Origin: DTHT01 sp037444625
GTDB lineage: Bacteria; Acidobacteriota; Terriglobia; Bryobacterales; Bryobacteraceae
Length of the DNA stretch: 64,000 nucleotides
Assembly (NCBI GenBank): GCA_037444625.1
Contig: JBBIMA010000017.1
Span: 1-64,000, forward strand
Reading direction: 5' to 3'
Shown here in pieces: positions 8,259 through 21,940 of this stretch. A program made the translations under genes and the position numbers. Within the stretch, counting starts at the first letter, position 1, and every line of letters begins with the position of its first letter. The notes below the pieces were generated by a model, which saw nothing but the letters and a program-made list of their open reading frames with translations, did no database searches and was not told the origin of the DNA.

Positions 8259-8388
8259 GCGGAAGCACGGCGAGCCGATCCCTGCCTTTGAGGATGCATC
8301 CGACCGCCGACCGGTGACGGGCGGCCCTCCTGTTACCTGCCGGGATCGCCTGCATCCCTGTGGTTGTGACCCCACCTGCGGAGAAGGC

Positions 8389-9723
8389 ATGCGAACGACC
8401 CCGGCGGTTCTGATCTTCGCGACGTCCCTGGCGGCCCAGGACCCTCTTTCCCTCCGGCAAGCGGTCGAGACCGCCCTGCGCGGCCATCCCTCCGTGCAGG
8501 CCGAACAGAACGCGCTGGCCGCAGCCGAAGCCCGCCGCCAGGCGGCGCGCAGCGGCTACTTCCCCAAGCTCACCTACGCGGAATCCTTCCAGCGCACCAA
8601 CCATCCGGTCTACGTCTTCGGCGCGCTGCTCACCCAGGCTCAGTTCAGCGAGCGCAACTTCGCCCTGAACGAGCTGAATCGGCCGGGCTTCCTGAACAAT
8701 TTCCAGTCCCAGCTCAGCCTGGATCAGGTGATTTACGACGGCGGCCGGACCCGCCTGGCGGTGCGCGCGGCCGAAGTGGGCCGCGACTTGGCGGGCGAGA
8801 GCCGGCGGCGCAGCGAGCAGGACGTCATCGCGGGTGTGGTGCGCGCTTACTTCGGCGCCGTCCTGGCGGACGAGAGCCTGAAAGTAGCCCAGGAAGCCCT
8901 CCGCTCGGCGGAGGCCGATTTGGAGCGGGCCCGCGCCCTGCGCGCCGCCGGCCTTTCCACAGACGCCGACGTGCTTTCCCTCCAGGTGCACCTGGCGGCC
9001 ATGCGCGAGCAGGCCATCCGCCGCCAGGCCGACCGGGAGGTGGCCGGCGCCGCCTTGAACGAGGCGCTGGGGCTGCCCCTGGAAACGCCCCACCGGTTGG
9101 TCACGCCGCTGGCGCCGGCGGGTCTGGAGCAACTGCCTCTGCCGGAATATGAGAAGACCAGCCTGGCCCAACGGCCCGAGGCGCGCCAAGCCGCCCTGGC
9201 GGTCCATCTTGCCGCCGCCAACAGCGACGCCGCCCGGGCCGCCTTCCGCCCCCAACTGGTCTTTCACAGCGCCTTCGAGGCCGACCGGCAGCGCTTCCTC
9301 AAGCGCGGCGCGGCCAACTGGCTGGCCGCCCTCTCGCTGCGCTGGAATCTGTTCAACGGCCTGGCCGACCGCCAGAGGCTGCGCGAGGCCGAATACGAAC
9401 TGCACCGCGCCGAAGCCGAGCGCCGGCGGGCCGAGGCGCTGGTGCGCCTGGGGGTGCGGAAAGCCTACGCCGACTGGCAGGCGGCCGCCCAGCGCATCGA
9501 GGTGGCTCGCGCCGCCGTGGCGCTGGCCGAGGAAAGCCTGCGCATCATCAAGAACCGCTACGAGGCCGGACTGACCACCGTCACCGAGCTGCTGCGCAGC
9601 GAAACCGCCCTGCTGGAAGCGCGCAGCCGGCATCTGGCCGCGATCTACGACCAGCGCCTGGCGGCGCTCGAGCTGGCCCGGGCGGCGGGCGTTCTGGGGC
9701 CGGATTCCCAGGTACTGAACTGA
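8389..9723 (+). CDS. TolC-family outer-membrane efflux protein
   Basis: The 444-residue protein has a short signal peptide (ends SLAAQ). It has two repeated coiled-coil/beta units: LSLRQAVETALRGHPSVQAEQN opens the first, and LRWNLFNGLADRQRLREAEYEL opens the second. NRYEAGLTTVTELLRSETALLEA near the C-terminus is a typical OEP motif. It forms the trimeric outer-membrane exit duct for the pump encoded just downstream. ATG 8389 has GGAG about nine bases upstream and starts the signal peptide. It is the first gene of the operon with the MFP and RND genes. Confidence 0.92.
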   Translation: MRTTPAVLIFATSLAAQDPLSLRQAVETALRGHPSVQAEQNALAAAEARRQAARSGYFPKLTYAESFQRTNHPVYVFGALLTQAQFSERNFALNELNRPGFLNNFQSQLSLDQVIYDGGRTRLAVRAAEVGRDLAGESRRRSEQDVIAGVVRAYFGAVLADESLKVAQEALRSAEADLERARALRAAGLSTDADVLSLQVHLAAMREQAIRRQADREVAGAALNEALGLPLETPHRLVTPLAPAGLEQLPLPEYEKTSLAQRPEARQAALAVHLAAANSDAARAAFRPQLVFHSAFEADRQRFLKRGAANWLAALSLRWNLFNGLADRQRLREAEYELHRAEAERRRAEALVRLGVRKAYADWQAAAQRIEVARAAVALAEESLRIIKNRYEAGLTTVTELLRSETALLEARSRHLAAIYDQRLAALELARAAGVLGPDSQVLN

Positions 9724-9739
9724 ACAGGAGTGTATAGCG

Positions 9740-10882
9740 ATGAAGATTCCCTCGATCGTGTCGGCGCTGGCGGTGCTGGCCGGTTGCGGCGGCCATCCGA
9801 CGCGGGATGCCCCGGCCGCCGCGGCCTCGCCCACAGCCGTCAAGGCGATCGCCCTGACCGCGGTCCAGTGGCCGGAAACCTACGAAGCCACCGGGACGGT
9901 GCGGGCCCGCACGGCGGCGGTGATCTCCGCCAAGGTCATGGGCTACGTCCGGGAAGTGGCGGTGCGCCCGGGGGATCGCGTGCGCCGGGGCCAGTGGCTG
10001 GTGCGGCTCGACGCGCGCGAGCTGGAAGCCGCCTGGCGCCAGGCCGAAGCCGCCTTGCAAGAGGCGCGCAGCGCCGTGCCCGAAGCCGACAACGCGTTGG
10101 CTGCCGCCCAGGCCGGTCTCGAGCTGGCGCAGGTCTCCTTCCGCCGGATGGAGGACCTCTTCGCTAAGCGCTCCATCTCCAACCAGGAGTACGACGAGGC
10201 GGCGGCCAGGCTCAAGCTCGCGCAAGCCAACTACCAGATGGCCCGCTCACGGCGGCAACAACTGGCCGCCAAGATTCAGCAGGCCGAGCGGGCGCTGGAG
10301 GCCGCGGCGATCGCGCGCGGCTGGGCCGAGATCCCGGCGCCCTTCGACGGCCTGGTCACCGACAAGAGCGTCGAACCGGGCAACCTGGCGGCGCCCGGCG
10401 CACCCTTGCTCGCCATCGAGGCCGAAGGTTCCTATCGGCTGGAGGTCCCGGTCGAAGAGTCCAAGCTGGCCTCAGTGCGCTCCGGCCAGACTGTCGAGGT
10501 GCATTTGGACGCGCTCCAGCGCGAGCTGCAAGGGCGGGTCTCCGAGATCGTGCCGGCGGTGGACGCGGCCGCGCGCGCCTTCCTGGTCAAGATTGACCTG
10601 CCGCCGGCGCCGGGCCTGCGCTCGGGCTTGTACGGGCGGGCGGTCTTCCCGCTGGGGCGGCGCTCGGTGCTGGCCGTGCCGGCCGATGCGGTTCGCCGGC
10701 AAGGCCAACTCTGTTGGGTGCTGACCATCGAGCAGGGGCAGGCCCGCACCAGGCTGGTGACGCTGGGCCGCCGCCGGGGCGAGCAGATCGAAGTGCTCTC
10801 GGGCTTGAACGCCGGCGAGCAGGTGATCGCGCCCGTTCCTCCCGGGCTGGCCGACGCCGCGCCGGTGGAGGTTCGGCCGTGA
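9740..10882 (+). CDS. HlyD-type membrane fusion lipoprotein of an RND pump
   Basis: The 380-residue protein has a lipoprotein signal with lipobox LAGC (C16). The barrel-sandwich (lipoyl-like) half is EATGTVRARTAAVISAKVMG around residue 50-70. A coiled-coil hairpin of about 100 residues rich in Ala/Gln/Glu follows, then the second lipoyl half (IPAPFDGLVTDKSVEPGNLA) and a beta-barrel domain. It links the RND permease to the TolC-like duct in the periplasm. Its stop overlaps the GTG start of the permease by four bases. Confidence 0.92.
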   Translation: MKIPSIVSALAVLAGCGGHPTRDAPAAAASPTAVKAIALTAVQWPETYEATGTVRARTAAVISAKVMGYVREVAVRPGDRVRRGQWLVRLDARELEAAWRQAEAALQEARSAVPEADNALAAAQAGLELAQVSFRRMEDLFAKRSISNQEYDEAAARLKLAQANYQMARSRRQQLAAKIQQAERALEAAAIARGWAEIPAPFDGLVTDKSVEPGNLAAPGAPLLAIEAEGSYRLEVPVEESKLASVRSGQTVEVHLDALQRELQGRVSEIVPAVDAAARAFLVKIDLPPAPGLRSGLYGRAVFPLGRRSVLAVPADAVRRQGQLCWVLTIEQGQARTRLVTLGRRRGEQIEVLSGLNAGEQVIAPVPPGLADAAPVEVRP

Positions 10883-13800
10883 CGCCGTCCGGCGGTCTCG
10901 GCCCGGCGGGGCGCCTGGCCCGGGCCTTCATTGACTCCAAACTCACTCCGCTGGTGGTGGCGGCTTCCCTGGCCCTGGGCGCCTTCGCCGTCTGGAAGCT
11001 GCCCCGCGAGGAAGAACCGCAGATCAAGGTCCCGATGATTGACGTCTTCGTGGGCATGCCCGGCGCTTCGGCCCGCGAGGTCGAAGAGCGCGTCACCAAG
11101 CCCATGGAGAAGCTGCTCTGGGAAATCCCGGGGGTGGAATACATCTACTCGACTTCCAGCCCGGGCGGCGCCCTGGCCGTGGTGCGCTTCTACGTGGGCG
11201 AGGACGAGGAAGACTCGATCGTCAAGCTCAACCAGAAGATGTTCGCCAACTTCGATCTCATCCCGCCGGGCGCCACGCCGCCGCTCATCAAGCCTCGCTC
11301 GATTGACGACGTGCCCATTCTGGCTCTGACCCTCTGGAGCCGTCGCTACGGTCCTTACGAGCTGCGCCGCATCGCCGCCCAAGTGCACGACGCCGTCAAG
11401 CAGACGCCCGACGTCTCCGCCGTGACCCTCATCGGCGGGCAGCGGCGCGAGATCCGGGTCACCCTCGAGCCGAACCGCCTGGCCGCCTACTCGCTGACCC
11501 CCCTCCAGGTCCACCAGGCTTTAGGCGCGGCCAACCGCCGCCTGCCTGCCGGAACCTACTCCTCGGCCAACCGAGAGTTCGTGCTGGAGACCGGAGAGTT
11601 CCTGAGCAGCGCCGAGGACGTCGCCTCGGTGGTGGTGGGCGTCTTCAACCACAAGCCGGTGTTCGTGCGCGACGTGGCGCGCGTCGAAGACGGCGGCGCC
11701 GAGCCCGACCAGTACGTGCATTTCGCCGGGCGGGACGGCGTCTTCCATCCCGCCGTGACGCTGGCCGTCTCCAAGCGCAAGGGGACCAACGCGATCACGG
11801 TGGCGGGCAACGTGCTCAGCCGCCTGGAGGCGCTCAAGGGCCGCCTCATCCCCGCCGACGTCGAGATCAGCGTGACGCGCCATTACGGCCAGACGGCGGC
11901 CGAGAAATCCAACGAGCTGCTGTTGCACATGCTGATCGCGGTGATCTCGGTGAGCCTGCTGATCTGGGTGGCGCTGGGGCGGCGCGAGTCGCTGATCGTC
12001 TTCCTGGCCGTCCCGGTGACGCTGGCCCTGACGCTGGCGGTGTTCTATCTCTACGGCTACACGCTCAATCGGATCACGCTGTTCGCCCTGATCTTCTCCA
12101 TCGGCATCCTGGTGGACGACGCCATCGTCGTGGTGGAAAACATCGCGCGACACGCCCGCCTGCCCTCCAACCGGGGAAGGCCGCTAATGGCGGTGGCGAT
12201 CGAGGCGGTGGACGAGGTGGGCAATCCGACCATCCTGGCCACTCTGACCGTGATCGCCGCCATCCTGCCCATGGCCTTCGTGGGCGGACTGATGGGGCCC
12301 TACATGCGCCCCATCCCGGTGGGGGCTTCCGCCGCCATGATCTTCTCCCTGCTGGTGGCCTTCCTGGTGACGCCCTGGGCCGCGGTCCGCGTTCTCAAGC
12401 TGCACCGGACGCACGCCGCAGGCGAGCAGGAGGATTTCCTGACGCGGCTCTATCGGCGGGCCATGCGTCCCCTGCTGCACCGCGCTCCGCTGCGCTGGGG
12501 CTTCCTGGCCGCCGTGCTGCTGCTGCTGGCCGGCTCGCTGGTCCTGGTGGCGATCCGGTTCGTCAAGGTCAAGATGCTGCCCTTCGACAACAAGAGCGAA
12601 TTCCAGGTGATCGTGGACATGCCCGAGGGCACCACCCTGGAGCAGACCGAACGGGTGGCGCGCGAGCTGGCACGGCCCCTGCTCGAACAACCCGAAGTGG
12701 TGAACGTTCAGACCTATTCCGGGACCGCCTCCCCTTACAACTTCAACGGGCTGGTGCGGCACTATTTCCTGCGGCGCGGCTCGAACGTGGCCGACATCCA
12801 GGTGAACCTGCTCGGCAAGCACGAGCGCGACCTCCAGAGCCACGACATCGCCAAGCGCGTGCGCGGGCGGCTGGCCCCCATCGCCCGGCGCTACGGGGCG
12901 CGCGTCAAGGTGGCCGAAGTGCCCCCGGGGCCGCCCGTGCTCCAAACCCTGGTGGCCGAGGTCTACGGGCCGGAGGCCGAAGGCCGCCGGCGCCTGGCCC
13001 GCCGGATCCGCGAGCTGTTCGAGCGCACCGAAGGCGTGGTGGACGTGGATTGGTACGTCGAGGACGACCAGCCCAAACAGCGCCTCATCCCCGACCGCCG
13101 CAAGGCCGCCCTGCACGGCGTCTCCGAAGAGGAAATCGCGCGCACCCTGCGCATCGCCGCGGCCGGCGAGCCGGCCGGCCTGCTGCACGCCGAAGCGGAG
13201 AAGGAAGACGTGCCCGTCAGCCTGCGCCTGGAGCGGCCCGCGCGATCCGACCCCGAGCGGCTCGGGGAGCTGAAGATCGCGGGGCGCGACGGGCGCCTGG
13301 TGGCGCTGGGCGAACTGGTGCGCCTGGAGACCGTTCTGGAAGACAAGAGCATCTATCACAAGAACCTGATGCCGGTAACCTACGTCACCGCCGACGTGGC
13401 CGGCGCCCTCGAAAGCCCGGTCTACGCCCTCCTCAAGCTGGGGCCCGAGATCGCCGGCATCCGCGCGCCCGAGGGTTACCGCATCGAGCAGTACACCGCC
13501 CGCCAGCCGGCCGATCCGCTCCGCTACGCCGTGAAGTGGGACGGCGAGTGGCACATCACCTACGAGGTCTTTCGCGACCTGGGCGTGGCCTTCGCCGCCG
13601 TGCTGATCCTGATCTACGTGCTGGTGGTGGGCTGGTTCCAGTCCTTCTTGACGCCCCTGGTGATCATGGCGGCCATTCCCTTCTCGCTGGTGGGGATCCT
13701 GCCCGCGCACGGCCTGCTGGAGGCCTTCTTCACGGCCACCTCGATGATCGGCTTCATCGCCGGGGCGGGCATCGTGGTGCGCAATTCGATCATCCTGGTG

Positions 13801-14070
13801 GATTTCATCGAGCTGCGCCGCAAGCAGGGCATGCCGCTCAAAGAGGCGGTGGTCGAGGCCGGCGCCGTGCGCTTCCGGCCTATGCTGCTGACCGCCTCGG
13901 CCGTGGTGGTCGGCTCGGCCGTCATCCTGTTCGACCCCATCTTCCAGGGGCTGGCCATCGCCCTGATGGCGGGCGAGGTCGCCTCCTTGCTGCTGTCGCG
14001 CATGACGGTGCCGATCCTCTACTTCCTGGCCAACCGGCGCGGGGCGAACCCGGGCGGGCAGGCGGGGTAG
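10879..14070 (+). CDS. RND-family efflux permease
   Basis: The 1063-residue inner-membrane pump begins at GTG 10879, overlapping the MFP stop (GTGA). Its 12-TM layout with two large periplasmic loops is typical of HAE-type RND pumps. The proton-relay pair is D413-D414 in ILVDDAIVVVEN. On TM10 the usual lysine is replaced by arginine R968 (GIVVRNSIILVDF), as in a subset of RND pumps. The substrate cannot be named from sequence; either drugs or other hydrophobic compounds would fit. With the upstream TolC and MFP genes it makes a complete tripartite pump. The divergent ECF sigma/anti-sigma pair is a candidate regulator. Confidence 0.93.
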   Translation: MTPSGGLGPAGRLARAFIDSKLTPLVVAASLALGAFAVWKLPREEEPQIKVPMIDVFVGMPGASAREVEERVTKPMEKLLWEIPGVEYIYSTSSPGGALAVVRFYVGEDEEDSIVKLNQKMFANFDLIPPGATPPLIKPRSIDDVPILALTLWSRRYGPYELRRIAAQVHDAVKQTPDVSAVTLIGGQRREIRVTLEPNRLAAYSLTPLQVHQALGAANRRLPAGTYSSANREFVLETGEFLSSAEDVASVVVGVFNHKPVFVRDVARVEDGGAEPDQYVHFAGRDGVFHPAVTLAVSKRKGTNAITVAGNVLSRLEALKGRLIPADVEISVTRHYGQTAAEKSNELLLHMLIAVISVSLLIWVALGRRESLIVFLAVPVTLALTLAVFYLYGYTLNRITLFALIFSIGILVDDAIVVVENIARHARLPSNRGRPLMAVAIEAVDEVGNPTILATLTVIAAILPMAFVGGLMGPYMRPIPVGASAAMIFSLLVAFLVTPWAAVRVLKLHRTHAAGEQEDFLTRLYRRAMRPLLHRAPLRWGFLAAVLLLLAGSLVLVAIRFVKVKMLPFDNKSEFQVIVDMPEGTTLEQTERVARELARPLLEQPEVVNVQTYSGTASPYNFNGLVRHYFLRRGSNVADIQVNLLGKHERDLQSHDIAKRVRGRLAPIARRYGARVKVAEVPPGPPVLQTLVAEVYGPEAEGRRRLARRIRELFERTEGVVDVDWYVEDDQPKQRLIPDRRKAALHGVSEEEIARTLRIAAAGEPAGLLHAEAEKEDVPVSLRLERPARSDPERLGELKIAGRDGRLVALGELVRLETVLEDKSIYHKNLMPVTYVTADVAGALESPVYALLKLGPEIAGIRAPEGYRIEQYTARQPADPLRYAVKWDGEWHITYEVFRDLGVAFAAVLILIYVLVVGWFQSFLTPLVIMAAIPFSLVGILPAHGLLEAFFTATSMIGFIAGAGIVVRNSIILVDFIELRRKQGMPLKEAVVEAGAVRFRPMLLTASAVVVGSAVILFDPIFQGLAIALMAGEVASLLLSRMTVPILYFLANRRGANPGGQAG

Positions 14071-14142
14071 GAAATGAAGTTGGAAGCAGGGCCGTGACTC
14101 ATTCGGCCGGTTTGCATCTATGACACAGGAGGTGGTCTGAAG

Positions 14143-14337
14143 ATGACGATGGAGCGTTACCTGCGCCTGATTGCCGGTTTCTTCGTAGTGGCCAGCGTGG
14201 TTCTGGGCCGGCTGGCGGACCCGCGCTTTTACTGGTTCACCGCCTTCGTGGGCTTGAACCTGCTGCAATCGGCCTTCACCAACTGGTGCCCGATGGTGGC
14301 CGTGCTGAAAAAACTGGGCGTGCGCCCTTGCTCTTGA
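14143..14337 (+). CDS. YgaP-like DUF2892 membrane protein
   Basis: The 64-residue protein has two hydrophobic helices and the DUF2892 core: RYLRLIAGFFVVASVVLG, then FVGLNLLQSAFTNWCPM and a C-terminal LKKLGV. In YgaP this domain anchors a rhodanese; alone it is a small membrane protein often found near sulfur, thiol or efflux genes. The start is set by AGGAGGT eight bases before ATG. It lies 72 bases after the RND gene and may be its last operon member. Confidence 0.85.
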   Translation: MTMERYLRLIAGFFVVASVVLGRLADPRFYWFTAFVGLNLLQSAFTNWCPMVAVLKKLGVRPCS

Positions 14338-14355
14338 GCCGGCCCTTGGCCGGCT
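14337..14355 (+). terminator. Perfect 8-bp hairpin at the DUF2892 stop
   Basis: AGCCGGCC, a 3-base loop (CTT), then GGCCGGCT; it begins on the last base of the stop codon. It lacks a T-run, so it is a terminator-like or 3'-protecting hairpin at the end of the efflux operon. Confidence 0.45.
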
Positions 14356-14369
14356 CCGAGGCCGGGGGG

Positions 14370-14729
14370 CGGGGCCGCGGCAACATCATCCGCTATTGCT
14401 CGCGCCCGTTCTCTGACGCGAGCCACGTGGACGCGATCATTCTGCGCGGCTTGAACGAGCGGCTCAAAGCCGATGACCATCTCTATATCCTGGGAGACTT
14501 CTGCCGGGGCGGTGCGGAAAAAGTCAAGGGCTGCCGGCAGCGTATCGTGCGCCGGAACCTGTATCTGGTGCGCGGCAATCACGACAAGGACACGGAGAGC
14601 TGCGCCGACGCGTTTCGGATGATCGAGTCCCTGGCCGCGGTCCGTCTCGATGGCCGCCGGCTGCTTCGCGCCGCGCTGGAACGACGCCCGCCCCTGATTG
14701 CCGCTCGCCTGCCGCCGGCGCGAAAATAG
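14370..14729 (+). pseudogene. Metallophosphoesterase relic, truncated at both ends
   Basis: The readable middle has NIIRYCSRPF, DHLYILGDFC and YLVRGNHDKD, which match the GDFC/GNHD metal-binding motifs of calcineurin-like phosphoesterases. The first motif (DxH, normally just before the NIIRYC segment) is absent because GC-rich sequence continuous with the upstream hairpin replaces it. After VRLDGRRL the sequence becomes arginine/alanine-rich and lacks the later HxH-containing part. No credible start codon or RBS is present. I read it as a decayed fragment with no active enzyme. Confidence 0.65.
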
Positions 14730-14759
14730 CATTCTGGGCGTTCATCGCCGGGGCTCGCC

Positions 14760-17527
<2,768 letters not shown>

Positions 17528-17531
<4 letters not shown>

Positions 17532-18487
17532 GCCGATACCCCAACCAGCCGCTGGATCTCACCGCCTTGCGGACCGTGCCCCTGCGCCGGCGCGGGGGCA
17601 AGGTGACTCTGGAACAATTCGGCCGGCCCTACCGGGCGGGCTCCGGCCTCACCGGCTGGATCGAGAGCCTGCCCCGGCTGCTGGCGGCCGAGGGCTTCCG
17701 CGCGCTGCTGGAGGCGCTGATCGAGGCGCGCAGTCGTTCGAAGCCCGTGATCTGGGGCCTGGGCGGGCACGTCATCAAGTGCGGCCTCGCCCCCGTACTG
17801 ATTGACCTGATGGAGCGGGGCTACGCCGCCGCCTTCGCCCTCAACGGGGCGGCCGCCATCCACGACTTCGAGATCGCCCTGGCCGGCTGCACCAGCGAAG
17901 ACGTAGCCGCCGCCCTGCCCGACGGCAGCTTCGGGACGGCGGAAGAAACCGGCCGCGAGATGAACGAGGCCATCGCCCAGGCGGCCCGCGAGGGCCTGGG
18001 CATCGGCGAAGCGCTCGGCCGGCGCCTGGAGGCGATCGCCGATCCCCGCTCGGCCCAGGCCAGCCTGCTGCTGGCCGCCTGGCGCCGCGCCGTCCCCGTG
18101 ACCGTTCACGTGGCCATGGGAACCGACACGCCCCACATGCATCCCAGCGTGGATCCGGCCGCCATCGGCGCCGCCGGCCACCGCGACTTCCGGCTGTTCT
18201 GCGCCCTGGTGGCCGAGCTGGATCAGGGCGGCGTCTACGTCAACCTGGGCTCGGCCGTGATCCTGCCGGAGGTGTTCCTGAAGGCGGTTTCGGCGGTGCG
18301 CAACCTGGGCCGGCCCCTAGCCGCTTTCACCACCGCCAATCTGGACTTCCTGATGCATTACCGGCCGCGAGTGAACGTGCTCGAGCGGCCGCATGCCGGC
18401 GCCGGGGGCCGCGGCATCGCTCTCACCGGCCATCACGAGCTGATGCTGCCCCTGCTGGCGGCGGCGCTCATTGAGCGCGCGCCATGA
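17528..18487 (+). CDS. Conserved protein of unknown function, weakly deoxyhypusine-synthase-like
   Basis: The 319-residue soluble protein has no signal or membrane segment. Visible motifs are VIWGLGGHVIKCGLAPVL, NGAAAIHDFEIAL, TSEDVAAALPDGSFG, VHVAMGTDTPHMHP, GGVYVNLGSAVILPEVFLKA and a final LTGHHELMLPLL. The GLGGHVIKCGL...HDFE segment and overall length recall the deoxyhypusine synthase fold. The characteristic lysine region of true DHS is not evident, and bacteria lack the usual eIF5A substrate. It is translationally coupled to uvrA and to the CPBP protease (ATGA overlaps on both sides). I do not assign a reaction. Confidence 0.75.
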
Positions 18488-19224
18488 GCGAGGCCGAGCG
18501 CACGCAGCCGCTCCCCGAGCCCGAGCGGCGTCCCTTCCCGGACGGCTGGGACGTGCTCTTCATGGCCGGCTTAACGCTACCCGCGCTGGTGGCGGCCAGC
18601 GTGGCGGTCCTGGCGCTGGCCCTGGCCTTTCCCGCCTGGCGGACCATGCGGGCCGCGCAGGTGCTGGCCATGCAGTTCCTGTTCTGGGGCATCTGGTTCC
18701 TGGCGCTCCACGGGCTGATCCGGTTCCGTCACGGCGGCCGATTTGGTCCTGCGCTCGGCTGGATCCGCCCGCCGGGCGGCTACGCCAACCCCGCCGGCCT
18801 GGGGGCGCTCACGGCCGGCGGCGTCATCCTGGCGGCCCTGCTGCTGCGCCCGCCCCAGATGCCCATGCCGCTGCTCGAGCTGCTGAAGGATCCGCTCTCG
18901 CTGGCCTTGGTGGGCCTGTTCGCGGTGACCCTCGGGCCGGCCTGCGAGGAACTGGCCTTTCGCGGCTTTCTGCTGCCCTGGCTGGCCCGGCTGATCCGCC
19001 CCGCTCCGGCGGTGGCCCTTACGGGGGCGCTCTTCGCCGCGCTGCACGGCCCGGAATACGCCTGGAGCTGGCGGCACGTGCTGCTGATCGGCGCCGCCGG
19101 CGCGGCTTTCGGCGCCGTGCGCTGGCGCACCGGCTCGACCGCCGCGGCCGCCCTGATGCACGCCGTTTACAATCTGGTGTTTCTGGCGGCGCTGCTGGCC
19201 CAAACCGGAGGTCGCCTCCCTTGA
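18484..19224 (+). CDS. CPBP (CAAX-type) intramembrane metalloprotease
   Basis: The 246-residue multi-pass membrane protein has the three family motifs. They are EExxxR (E155-E156 in CEELAFRG), FxxxH (H188 in LFAALHG) and HxxxN/B (H226 in MHAVYN). These build the metal-dependent intramembrane active site of the Abi/CAAX-like proteases. Substrates in bacteria are mostly unknown. Its start overlaps the stop of the preceding unknown gene by four bases. Confidence 0.9.
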   Translation: MSEAERTQPLPEPERRPFPDGWDVLFMAGLTLPALVAASVAVLALALAFPAWRTMRAAQVLAMQFLFWGIWFLALHGLIRFRHGGRFGPALGWIRPPGGYANPAGLGALTAGGVILAALLLRPPQMPMPLLELLKDPLSLALVGLFAVTLGPACEELAFRGFLLPWLARLIRPAPAVALTGALFAALHGPEYAWSWRHVLLIGAAGAAFGAVRWRTGSTAAAALMHAVYNLVFLAALLAQTGGRLP

Positions 19225-19252
19225 AGCTCCGGCCGCCGCCATCCGACCGATT

Positions 19253-20292
<1,040 letters not shown>

Positions 20293-20296
<4 letters not shown>

Positions 20297-21912
20297 ACCC
20301 GAGCCCGCAGCAGCTCCTCCGGCGCGCCGGTCGCGCGCTTCTGCCCTGGCTGGCGGCGGCCTGCCTGGCGGCACCCCCGCCCGGCCTGCTCGATCCCGAG
20401 CAATTCCGCCGTTACGTCGAGTATTTCAACTCCATGCTCCCGGAGGACGTCATCAACTGGATCCCCGACAGCCGGGCCTGGGAGTGGATGAGGGAAAACA
20501 TCCCCTTGTTCAGTTGCCCCGACCCCGAAGTGGAGGAGATCTATTACTACCGCTGGTGGGCCTATCGCAAACATATCAAGAAAACTCCGGCCGGCTTCAT
20601 CCTCACCGAGTTTCTCCGGCCGGTGCGCCACGCCGGAGACTATAACGCTATCAGTTGCGCTTTGGGCCACCACCTGGCCGAAGGCCGCTGGCTGCGCGAC
20701 CGGCGTTACCTGGACGAGTATCTGAACTTCTGGCTGCGTACCGGGGACAACGGCGGCCTGCGTCCGGACTTGCACCGCTACAGCGGCTGGGTCGCCTGGG
20801 CGGCCTACGAGCGCTGGCTGGCCGACGGCCGCACCGCCTTCCTGGTTTCGCTGCTGGACGCGTTGATCCTGGATTACCGCGCCTGGGAGCAGGAGCGCCG
20901 CCGGCCCGACGGATTGTTCTGGCAGTTCGACGTGCGCGACGGCATGGAGGAATCCATCAGCGGCTCCCGCACCGCGCGCAACGCCCGCCCGACCATCAAC
21001 AGCTACATGTACGGCAACGCCCGGGCCCTCGCGCGCATCGCCGCCCTCGCCGGCCGGCCCGCCGAGGCCGCCCGCTTGCAGGCCGAGGCCGACCGCCTGC
21101 GCCGCCTGGTCCAGCAGAAGCTTTGGGACCCACAAGCGGCCTTCTTCAAGACCCTGCTGGAATCCGGCGTCCTGGCCGACGTGCGCGAGCTGGCCGGTTA
21201 CACGCCCTGGTACTTCTCCCTGCCCGAGCCCGGCCGCGGCTTCGAACTAGCCTGGAGGCAATTGATGGACCCCGACGGCTTCTATGCCCCTTACGGCCCC
21301 ACCACCGCCGAGCGGCGCCATCCCGGGTTCCGCATCGCCGAGCAGGGCGATGATTGCCAGTGGAACGGTCCGAGCTGGCCCTTCGCCACCACCGTGACGC
21401 TCAAAGCCCTGGCCAACGTGTTGCACGAGTACCCGCAACGCACGGTCCGCCGCGAAGATTACCTGCGTACGTTTCTCATCTACACGCGCAGCCACCGGCT
21501 CCGCCTGGAGGACGGCCGCACCATTCCCTGGATTGACGAGAACCTCGATCCGTTCACCGGCCGCTGGCAGGCCCGCTGGATGAAGATCCGCAAGGGAACC
21601 TTCTACGGGCGCGGCGATCACTACAACCACTCAGGCTACGCCGACCTGCTGATCACAGGCCTGGTCGGGCTGCGCCCCAGGGCGGACGATCTCATCGAGG
21701 TCCACCCCTTGCTGCCCGATCAGACCTGGGACTGGTTTTGCCTGGACCGCGTGCCCTACCACGGGCGCAGCCTCAGCGTCCTCTGGGACCGCACGGGCCG
21801 CAAGTTCGGGCGCGGCCCGGGCCTGCACCTGTACGCCGGCGGCCGCCGGATCGCCCATGCTTCCGGCCTGCGCCGGTTGACGGCCCGGCTCGGCCCCTCG
21901 GCAGGACCCTGA
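20293..21912 (+). CDS. MGH1-like (GH63-type alpha/alpha toroid) glycoside hydrolase, probably exported
   Basis: The 539-residue protein begins at GTG 20293, overlapping the mtnA stop. The N-terminus (RALLPWLAAACLAAPPPG) looks like a signal peptide. The body is the alpha-helical toroid of mannosylglycerate-hydrolase-like glycosidases: DGLFWQFDVRDGMEESISG, TINSYMYGNARALARIA, LWDPQAAFF, GDDCQWNGPSWPFAT and YNHSGYADLLITGL. GPSWPFAT is a typical late motif of GH63/GH37-like families. The substrate (alpha-glucoside or alpha-mannoside) cannot be told apart here. Confidence 0.8.
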
Positions 21913-21940
21913 GCGCCCTGGGGCGAGCGACAATCGGAGG

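Noticed and set aside
7597..9843. 748-codon minus-strand frame across TolC and the sigma gene
   Set aside because: Runs antisense to TolC and out of frame through the sigma gene; composition is that of a shadow frame.
12184..14268. 694-codon minus-strand frame opposite the RND permease
   Set aside because: His/Gln/Asp-rich shadow sequence with no recognisable motif; the plus-strand RND gene explains it.
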